Shown: one piece after another, positions 37,789 through 44,155 of the stretch
How the letters are laid out: the number at the start of each line of letters is the position of its first letter
How positions within the stretch are numbered: the first letter of the stretch is position 1
Assembly (NCBI RefSeq): GCF_001456115.1
Contig: NZ_CP013265.1
Coordinates: forward strand, 165,717-229,716
From: Sphingobium baderi
GTDB lineage: Bacteria > Pseudomonadota > Alphaproteobacteria > Sphingomonadales > Sphingomonadaceae
Reading direction: 5' to 3'
Length of the DNA stretch: 64,000 nt
The notes under the pieces: model-generated
The model's database searches: none
What the model was told of the DNA's origin: nothing
Seen by the model: only the letters and a program-made list of their open reading frames with translations
Made by a program: the position numbers and the translations under genes

Positions 37789-38906
37789 CGATTTTGAACA
37801 ATCTCGCCTTCATCTTTATTGGAGGGGAGCATCAGGTCCTGCATCTCGCTCCAGTCGCTGCCGAACTCAGCCTGAGTCATCCGGATATCACAGTCTGCTG
37901 CATTTGCGCCGACGATCGTACTGCCGCCGCCCTGGGCGCGGTGGGCGCGGCGATGAAAGCCAGCGCGATGACCGTGACGCAGATCGCCTGGCCTTGGGCA
38001 GGCAGAATCGCAGCGCGCGTGACGGGCATCCGCTCGGCGGCGAAAGGCCCCTTGCTGGCGCGGATCCGATGGCTAGCCCGCAATTCTGAGGCCATCATCG
38101 TCCCGGAGCGAACCTCGGCTGCCTTGCGGTGGCTGGGATGGCGGCGTCCACTGGTGCATTTCCGCCACGGCGCCGGTGATCGCGCGCCATCTTCCGAAGC
38201 GAGGCTGAAAGCCTTCGACGCCATTTTCGTGCCCGGACAGAAGGACATCGAGCGAGCCGTCGCGCAGGGCCTGGACCGGAAGCGGCTCTCGGCCATTGGC
38301 TATGTGAAGATGGACTATCTGCAGGCCTTGCCAGCTGGGCCACGATTGTTCGATAATCATCGCCCGACCGTCTTGTACAATCCCCATTTCGATCCCGCGC
38401 TATCTTCGATCGGCATCGCTCGCGATGTCATCGCCCGCTTCCGCGAACAGGAGCGATATAACCTAGTCTTCGCTCCCCACGTCCGCGCGTTCGAGAACCT
38501 GGATCGGGCAGCACGGGCGCAATGGCTTGAACTTGCCGTGCCGGGGCACATCGCCGTCGATCTGGATTCTCCCCGGCTCTTCGACATGACCTATTCGAGG
38601 TCGGCCGACCTCTATCTGGGCGACATGTCGAGCCAGCTTTACGAATTTATCGCCACGCCTCGACCGGTCGCTTTCATCAATGCCCATGACGTAAGCTGGC
38701 AGGACGATCCACGCTATGCCGGTTGGCATCTGGGAGAGGTCGCATCAGGTGCCGACGATGTTCTCGCCGCAGTCGATCGGGCGTTCGAACGGCATTCCAG
38801 CATGATCCAGAGGCAGACAGAGGCGGTGGCGTTCGCGTTCGGCCGTTACGATGGCGCGATCAAACGGGCTTCACACTTACTGCTCCACACCCTGAAAGCG
38901 CTCTGA
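37785..38906 (+). CDS. CDP-glycerol glycerophosphotransferase-like protein, transposon cargo
   Basis: A 373-residue protein of the TagF/TagB glycosyltransferase-like fold (GT-B): an N-terminal Rossmann half with LAFIFIGGEHQVLHLAPVAAEL, HFRHGAGD near residue 130, KMDYLQA, then VLYNPHFDPA, FAPHVRAF, LGDMSSQLYEF and PRPVAFIN, the order found in CDP-glycerol:polyglycerophosphate glycerophosphotransferases. It would alter a surface polymer or cap a polysaccharide in the cytoplasm; substrate unknown. It is translationally coupled to the resolvase (4-base overlap) and ends 7 bases before the right terminal motif, so it is genuine cargo. Confidence 0.8.
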   Translation: MTILNNLAFIFIGGEHQVLHLAPVAAELSLSHPDITVCCICADDRTAAALGAVGAAMKASAMTVTQIAWPWAGRIAARVTGIRSAAKGPLLARIRWLARNSEAIIVPERTSAALRWLGWRRPLVHFRHGAGDRAPSSEARLKAFDAIFVPGQKDIERAVAQGLDRKRLSAIGYVKMDYLQALPAGPRLFDNHRPTVLYNPHFDPALSSIGIARDVIARFREQERYNLVFAPHVRAFENLDRAARAQWLELAVPGHIAVDLDSPRLFDMTYSRSADLYLGDMSSQLYEFIATPRPVAFINAHDVSWQDDPRYAGWHLGEVASGADDVLAAVDRAFERHSSMIQRQTEAVAFAFGRYDGAIKRASHLLLHTLKAL

Positions 38907-38913
38907 ACAAGCG

Positions 38914-38927
38914 TTAGACCCAATGAC
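38914..38927 (+). repeat. Right inner terminal repeat of the Tn3-family unit
   Basis: TTAGACCCAATGAC, exact inverted copy of the left motif. The sequence after it differs from the left side except for a small stem-forming block (GCCTCG...CGAGGC at the right), which may be the subterminal end of the IS110-type element. Confidence 0.75.
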
Positions 38928-38993
38928 CGTCATTCGCCTCGCGCTTCGAGGCAGGTGGGGCGTAAGCTCAGCTTGTCAGGAAGGAGAATGACA

Positions 38994-39233
38994 ATGTCGA
39001 TCAGCAAGTTTGTCGGCCTCGATGTCCATAAAGAGACGATTGCAGTTGCGCTCGCCGATGACGGTCGGGCTGGAGAAATCCGGTTCTACGGGACCATACC
39101 CAACACGCAGGATTCGATCCGGCGTCTGGTGGCCCGACTGAGCAGCCCAGATGTCGCGCTGCATTTTTGTTATGAAGCAGGCGGCTGTGGCTACGGAATT
39201 CATCGTCAGTTAGTGGATCTGGGGGCTGAATGT
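38994..39233 (+). pseudogene. IS110-family transposase, N-terminal 80 residues only
   Basis: The first 80 residues of a second IS110-family transposase (KFVGLDVHKETIAVALADDG, HFCYEAGGCGYGIHRQL), related to but clearly different from the intact copy at 32852-33967. The match ends after LGAECV, where an IS3-like end begins. It starts 66 bases after the right Tn3 motif, almost the same spacing as on the left (67). Confidence 0.85.
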
Positions 39234-39498
39234 GTCCGGCGTCAGCGCCCATGGCACAGATTAGGGGTTGAGATTTAAGGAGGGTTTGGGCTTCGTCGTA
39301 GTGACGAAGGAACGAAGATGAAGCCCAAACCCTCCTTGCGAAAATCGCCAGCAAAGGCCTCTGCCGAAGCCGTGGTGAAAGACATTCGCCGACAGACGCG
39401 GCGGCATTTCTCGGCCGAGGACAAGATCCGCATCGTGCTCGATGGATTGCGCGGCGAGGACAGCATCGCCGAGCTGTGTCGGCGTGAAGGCATCGCCC
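39232..39498 (+). mobile_element. IS3-family remnant (left end and part of orfA)
   Basis: The element probably begins at TGTCCGGCGTCAGCGCC, which interrupts the IS110 fragment. orfA starts at 39318 and encodes about 60 residues (TRRHFSAEDKIRIVLDGLRG, EDSIAELCRREGIAQ), the helix-turn-helix of an IS3-type OrfA. It breaks off near 39498 inside the region where the serine hydrolase coding sequence ends. No orfB is present. Confidence 0.7.
39277..39337 (+). repeat. 18-bp perfect inverted repeat spanning the orfA start
   Basis: AAGGAGGGTTTGGGCTTC (39277-39294) pairs perfectly with 39320-39337. The 25-base loop holds the likely ribosome-binding site (GAAGGAA) and the first two bases of the ATG at 39318. 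In a long read-through mRNA this stem would hold the translation start region. See findings. Confidence 0.8.
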
Positions 39499-41317
39499 AG
39501 ATTCGCCTGCCACCAACCGATCGCACGATCAGCCGGCCCAGCTCCGGGCTTCTATACTCTTTCTCCAGATGAGCGGCGTCTGGCGGAGTGGTCAATTCTG
39601 CCCTGAGTTGCTCCAACTGACCGAGCCGCATGGCGGCAGCGCTTCGTACATCGCTTTCCGCTTGCGGAAGGCCATCATACAGGACCTCAAGCAGCCTCCG
39701 CAAGAACGGCGCCATCAGATGGCTGCCGCTGTTTGAATTGGTCAGAAGGACTGCCCCGACGCCAGCGTCAGGAACGAAGATCACATCTGTCTGGTAGCCC
39801 GGCATGCCGCCGCCATGATGGAAGACGGGCACCCCCCAACTGGTATCTTCAACCAGGCCCAGCCCGTACCGGCTATTCCTGCCGATCGGCACGCCAGGTT
39901 TTCGGCGTTCAAGCATGTTTGCTCTGGAAAAGAGCTGTTTCCCCTCTGGTGAGGCACCAGACAGAAGCTCGTTCCTAACATAGAGGGCCATGTCGTGCGC
40001 GGACGACCAGGCGCCGCCCGCTGGTCGATAAGGTTCAATCAAATATTCAAATGCGGGGTCGGCCGGAACTGTTGATCCATCAAAGTTCTCTCCGTGCGGC
40101 GAAGCATGATTCCCAGACAGGGCAATATCGGTCGAGAATATCGTATCTGCCATCCCCAGAGGCCTGAAGATTTTGTCCCGCATCGCACGATCGTAGGCGA
40201 GTCCGATCTCGTCATCGGGATAGAGCACATGCCCTGCGACGTAACCTGCAGCCGCTGCCAGCGTATTGCTGTATTGAAAAGTTGAGCCGAATCCACTGGT
40301 GGGGTTGGTTGTCGCCAGTTCGCTGAACACGATTGATGCTGGTGTTTCGCGTGAGCGGCCGAAGGTCCATTCGAAATCTCGCCTCGGAAGGCCGGTGCAT
40401 GCGCAAACCAGCTGCCTGATGAGCACCTTGGAAGTGAGGTCACGATCTCCCAACCTAAAGGCTGGATATGCACTGGTGACCGGCTGATCCCACGACAGAC
40501 GCCCCTCATCGACGAGCTTGGCGAGAAGTAATGTCGTCATGCCCTTCGTATTGGAAGCCGCGAGGAACCGGGTATGCGTGTCGACCGGCTCCGATCGACC
40601 AACCTCGCGGACGCCGAGACCGCCTTCATAGACGATTTTTTCATCTTGGATCAGAGCCAGACCGACACCAGGGATCTCGAACTGCTTCATGGAGTCGGCC
40701 ACAAACGCCTTGATGATCCGCACGCGATCGGCGTCCAGCTTGTGGGCATGCCGCCCGGTGAAGCTCTCCCTGACATAGCCAGCGGGCTGCAGCGTGTCCC
40801 AGACCAAGCCAAAGGCCGCACCTCGCCGCTCCGCAACATCCTCCGCGGCGTTTTGGATCAGCACGATCCACCGGCCCTTGCTCAAGTGGGGTGCGGCCAC
40901 AACGACGGTATGGAGCGATGGGGGAACTTGATAGTCGATAATGGCACTTGCGTCCCAACCATCTCGCCCGGCGCGATCCGAAACAAGGCGAACCGGCCAA
41001 GGTTGACTGGGACCGAGCACCTTCCAGGCTGCTGCAGCTGCAGCAGCAGCGTTCGCCTGTGCGCCCACTTCGACAATGGCGATGAAGTTAGTCCGCTCGG
41101 CCGGGCGAAGAATGGTTACGCGCTTACGCCTCTCAACACTCCACCCTTCAGGTTCGCTGTACTGGGCGATTGGGGGAGCCCGTTTCTCCGCCACGGCAGT
41201 CTTCTGATCCCCTGCGCCAAAATCAGCTGACTTCTCTTGCGCCAGTGCACTCCAAGGGAATGACGGAATAGTGCAGGCCACTAACGCGACCGCGAATACG
41301 GCCCAGATGTGTTTCAT
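39498..41317 (-). pseudogene. Serine hydrolase of the class C beta-lactamase family, 3' end missing
   Basis: A secreted protein of at least 600 residues: signal peptide (MKHIWAVFAVALVACTIPSF), an N-terminal domain of about 180 residues, then a beta-lactamase/transpeptidase-like domain with Ser and Lys in AASNTKGMT, Tyr in QYSNTLAA and the HHGGGMPGYQ motif. After SPELGRLIVRSVGG the similarity stops and the frame runs on antisense through the IS3 remnant to 39275. The core catalytic domain is whole and only the C-terminal tail is lost, so some activity is possible. Probably an esterase or peptidase rather than a true beta-lactamase. Confidence 0.82.
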
Positions 41318-41624
41318 TGCGCGAAAACCTCATTCGACGGTATGCCGCCGAACTAGGCCATGATGGAAGAATTGTCCTCCAAAAGCGGTTGCACAGAAAC
41401 GGGGCGGCGGCCGACCGGCAGTTATAGCCATGTCCCCACCCAGAAAGACGACAGGCAGCTATCTGCTTCGTGCGCCCCCTAAGCCGTCAGTCAAAAATCG
41501 GCCAATCCTGGCCATTAGCAGGGCCATGCCCCCACCAGTTGCGTGTTGCAGGCGGGCCGTTCATTGAGGGGGCCCATCGCAGAGCGACGGGTCCAATCAG
41601 CGATTCCAACAAATGTTGTGCAGA

Positions 41625-41670
41625 GCAGGATCAGCGCTGCGCGAGGTTGAAGGCTCCACGCTGATCCTGC
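41625..41670. repeat. 12-bp perfect inverted repeat
   Basis: GCAGGATCAGCG (41625-41636) and CGCTGATCCTGC (41659-41670) flank a 22-base loop. A second small dyad, CAACA-AA-TGTTG, lies at 41608-41619. Possibly an element end or an operator; not followed by a T run. The rest of 41318-41832 holds the direct repeats and SOS box listed separately and no gene. Confidence 0.5.
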
Positions 41671-41713
41671 CTTCCCGTAGCGTTGCTTGCCCGAGGCAAA
41701 CCCCAGTCACTAT

Positions 41714-41751
41714 GCAACGTAGAGTCAGCCTCGCGTGCAACGCAGAGTCAG
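41714..41751 (+). repeat. Two 15-base direct repeats upstream of umuD
   Basis: GCAACGTAGAGTCAG (41714-41728) and GCAACGCAGAGTCAG (41737-41751) differ at one base and start 23 bases apart, about two helical turns. They lie 82 bases upstream of umuD. Possible activator or repressor sites, or an IS scar. Confidence 0.45.
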
Positions 41752-41796
41752 TTATGATGCCCCCGCCACACAATGTACGTGTTGTGTTTTTCCTAT

Positions 41797-41811
41797 GTTC
41801 CCTTCCCGTTC
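41797..41811 (+). promoter_or_regulatory. LexA (SOS) box, alphaproteobacterial type
   Basis: GTTC-CCTTCCC-GTTC is a perfect match to the alphaproteobacterial LexA consensus GTTC-N7-GTTC. It ends 21 bases before the umuD ATG, in promoter position, so the umuDC operon should be induced by DNA damage. Confidence 0.85.
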
Positions 41812-41832
41812 TAATTTGCGGTATGGGGGGCA

Positions 41833-42282
41833 ATGTCCTGCGCTCCTGCCATACCTGCATCAACCCCGATTCCGCTCCGAGATCTCCCGCGTCCCGTGCA
41901 ACTAAAGGTTGTCGGGGCTGCCGGCGCGGGCTTTCCCAGCCCCGCACAGGACTGGGAGGAATCAGCGATTAACCTCGTCGACCTCCTCCGCCTCGATCGT
42001 GCTGCCAGCTTTGTGTTCCGTGTCAGCGGACAATCTATGCTCGATGCCGGTTTGTTCGATTCCGATGTGCTTGTGGTCGATCGCGACGCGAAGCCGGTAA
42101 ACGGCCGCATAGTCATCGCTGTGGTGGATGGCGGATTTGTCGTCCGCCAACTTTGCGTTCGTAATGGCATCCCGACGCTCGAGGCGCGGAACAGCCGCAT
42201 GCATTATGATCCGGTCGTCGCGGATGAGAGCGTCGAGGTGTGGGGCGTGGTGCGTGCCAGCGTCCGCAACCTTCAGGCCTGA
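41833..42282 (+). CDS. umuD: UmuD-like S24 peptidase with Arg in place of the catalytic Lys
   Basis: A 149-residue UmuD-family protein, accessory to the translesion polymerase encoded next. The cleavage region AAGAGFPSPAQD is kept, and Ser68 in VSGQSMLDAG matches E. coli Ser60. With no gap, the residue matching Lys97 is Arg105 (GGFVVRQL where E. coli has EFTVKKL). Self-cleavage by the Ser-Lys dyad may therefore be lost or altered. It is 6 bases upstream of umuC and follows an SOS box. Confidence 0.92.
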   Translation: MSCAPAIPASTPIPLRDLPRPVQLKVVGAAGAGFPSPAQDWEESAINLVDLLRLDRAASFVFRVSGQSMLDAGLFDSDVLVVDRDAKPVNGRIVIAVVDGGFVVRQLCVRNGIPTLEARNSRMHYDPVVADESVEVWGVVRASVRNLQA

Positions 42283-42288
42283 TCCGTC

Positions 42289-43551
42289 ATGAGCTGGGCG
42301 ATCGTCGACATCGAGAATTTCTATTGCTCGGCCGAGCGGGTCTTCGATCCAACGCTGCGCAATGTGCCGCTGATAGTGTTATCGAATGGGGATGGCTGCG
42401 CCATCGCAAGATCAGCTGAAGCCAAGGCTCTTCACATTTCCATGGGGGCACCCATGTTCAAGATACGCGACATCGTGAAGCGTCATGGCGTACAATATCG
42501 ATCGAGTTCCTATGAACTCTACTCGGACATGAACCGTCGTTTCAATATGGTTCTGTCCGAGTTTAGCGATACCGTCGAGATATATTCAATCGATGAGTCG
42601 TTCTTTCGCTTGCCACTTCTACCTTCTGGCCTTGGCGATGTTGAGCAAGCTCAGCGCATCCGCGCAACCATTAAACAGCATGTCGGCCTCCCAACCCGGA
42701 TCGGACTTGGCCCGACACGGACGCTGAGCAAAGTCGCCAATGCTCTGGCGAAGGCGTCAGAGAAGGTATGGAACGGTGTCATCGACCTTCACGACGAGGG
42801 CCTTCGCCGGCGCATGTTCGCCGAATGGCCGGTCGAGGAAGTATGGGGCATCGGCAAAGCCATGGCGAAGCGCCTGCACCCATTAGGCATCCGCACAACA
42901 GCCGATCTTGCAGCGATGCCCCCCGATGTTGCCCGCGACGTCGGTACTGTCGTGCTCGAGCGCCTGGTGCGAGAGTTGAACGGCGTGGAGTGCAGCGACT
43001 TCCAGCCAGAGCCTGAAGCACTGAAGTCCACTGCGGTCACGCGGACGTTCGGAGATCCGGTCCGCGATCGTGAGGTGCTGCGCGAAGCGATGGTAAGACG
43101 GGCAGTACGCGCAGCCGAAAAGATCCGCGCTCAGAAACTTCAGGCTTGCAGGTTGATTGCGTTCGCGCACGGCAGCCGGTTCAAGCCTAATGCTCCATCG
43201 GCGTCTAAAGTCGCCCGAATGTCACCCTCGACAAACGATCCTCGCGTGATCGCCGGCACCGCGGCGCGCATGGCCGAAGCAATGTTTGAGCAGGGCGCGG
43301 TCTACAGTAAGTGCGGCGTCATGCTAGAAGGGTTGGAGCCGGAGTCCGGCGCACAGCAGGATCTCTTTGCCTCACCTGATCCACGCTCACCAGCCTTGCT
43401 GGCCGCGCTCGACGGTATCAATGACAGATTCGGCCGCAATACGCTGCGCCTCGCATCTGAAGGTATGGGCGCCAAGTCATACGATACCAAGCGCACCTTC
43501 AAAAGCCCGTCATGGACGACGCGCATCGACCAAGTGCCAGTTGCTCGCTAA
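42289..43551 (+). CDS. umuC: UmuC, Y-family DNA polymerase V catalytic subunit
   Basis: A 420-residue Y-family polymerase. Catalytic acidic residues lie in VDIENFYCSAERVF (residue 7) and YSIDESFF; the thumb helix-hairpin-helix is EVWGIGKAMAKRLHPLG, followed by a little-finger domain and the C-terminal UmuC tail. Full length. With UmuD it performs error-prone bypass of DNA lesions; plasmid copies often raise mutation rates and UV tolerance of the host. Confidence 0.96.
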   Translation: MSWAIVDIENFYCSAERVFDPTLRNVPLIVLSNGDGCAIARSAEAKALHISMGAPMFKIRDIVKRHGVQYRSSSYELYSDMNRRFNMVLSEFSDTVEIYSIDESFFRLPLLPSGLGDVEQAQRIRATIKQHVGLPTRIGLGPTRTLSKVANALAKASEKVWNGVIDLHDEGLRRRMFAEWPVEEVWGIGKAMAKRLHPLGIRTTADLAAMPPDVARDVGTVVLERLVRELNGVECSDFQPEPEALKSTAVTRTFGDPVRDREVLREAMVRRAVRAAEKIRAQKLQACRLIAFAHGSRFKPNAPSASKVARMSPSTNDPRVIAGTAARMAEAMFEQGAVYSKCGVMLEGLEPESGAQQDLFASPDPRSPALLAALDGINDRFGRNTLRLASEGMGAKSYDTKRTFKSPSWTTRIDQVPVAR

Positions 43552-43589
43552 AGGCGGCGCGACGCCAGTGATCTGCGAGAACGCTTAAC

Positions 43590-43871
43590 TCATTGCGGAG
43601 CGAGCCAGATCAGGACCATCGTAAGCGATGCACAGAACAGGGACAGCCAGATGGCAATCTGGCTGTAGATGTGCAGCGCTACCCCAATCCAGGAATATCG
43701 ACGCCGTAAGATAGCTCCGCTGCCAACTGCAATAAAGAAAGCAGCGGTGACCGGCGGCGTGATGGAAGGGGAGCGTTGCAGCGTCGCCTCCACTAGCGGA
43801 AGTAGGCCCAGCGCTGACACGATTAGCCAAGAGAATCCAAGCGTGCAGTAGCATACTGGATCATTGATCAC
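43590..43871 (-). CDS. Small polytopic membrane protein downstream of traG
   Basis: A frame of about 93 residues from GTG at 43871 (or 138 from ATG at 44006, which would overlap the 43949 gene on the other strand). Three hydrophobic spans: GFSWLIVSALGLLPLV, VTAAFFIAVGSGAIL, and IYSQIAIWLSLFCASLTMVLIW. It is the next gene on the traG strand. In F, traS (entry exclusion, inner membrane) takes this place. No sequence similarity to TraS is claimed, and the start is uncertain. Confidence 0.45.
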   Translation of the reverse strand: MINDPVCYCTLGFSWLIVSALGLLPLVEATLQRSPSITPPVTAAFFIAVGSGAILRRRYSWIGVALHIYSQIAIWLSLFCASLTMVLIWLAPQ

Positions 43872-43948
43872 TTCTGAGGAAGTGGTGTCAGGCTTCAAGG
43901 TTGCCAATTTTGCGCCTTTGTGAGATTCATGGCTTGAAGGAACAGGCC

Positions 43949-44155
43949 ATGAGTATGATCGATCTAAATCTATATAGTGCGACCTCAAGCCGTGAAGAGG
44001 GGCCATTGATCACTTATGATCTAAGTGCCCATGATCGTGTGATTGAACCCTACGCGGACGAAGAGGGGAATGAAACCCTTGGTGGTCAAATCGGTTATGC
44101 AATTGCATATCTACTCATGGTCGCATTTATTATTTTCGGATTTGTATTTAGATAA
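43949..44155 (+). CDS. Small single-pass membrane protein convergent with traG
   Basis: A 68-residue protein with AAGGAAC before the ATG at 43949. The N-terminal 40 residues are polar and acidic (SREEGPLITYDLSAHDR, ADEEGNET); residues 45-67 (GQIGYAIAYLLMVAFIIFGFVF) form one membrane helix. Its stop directly abuts the traG stop. GC is visibly lower than in most neighbours. Not recognised; good ribosome site and membrane helix support it as real. Confidence 0.6.
   Translation: MSMIDLNLYSATSSREEGPLITYDLSAHDRVIEPYADEEGNETLGGQIGYAIAYLLMVAFIIFGFVFR

Larger units (their letters stand above)
34035..38927. mobile_element. Tn3-family transposon with a glycerophosphotransferase-like cargo gene
   Basis: A unit of about 4.9 kb bounded by the inverted motif TTAGACCCAATGAC. 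Contents: tnpA (minus strand, frameshifted), a res region of about 127 bases, a resolvase gene (plus strand) and one cargo gene overlapping the resolvase. Only the inner part of each terminal repeat is seen; beyond it lies an IS110-family element on both sides, so the outer repeat bases are displaced or lost. Confidence 0.85.

Noticed and set aside
39275..39497. Apparent C-terminal tail of the serine hydrolase
   Set aside because: Antisense translation of the IS3-like remnant, not part of the original protein.
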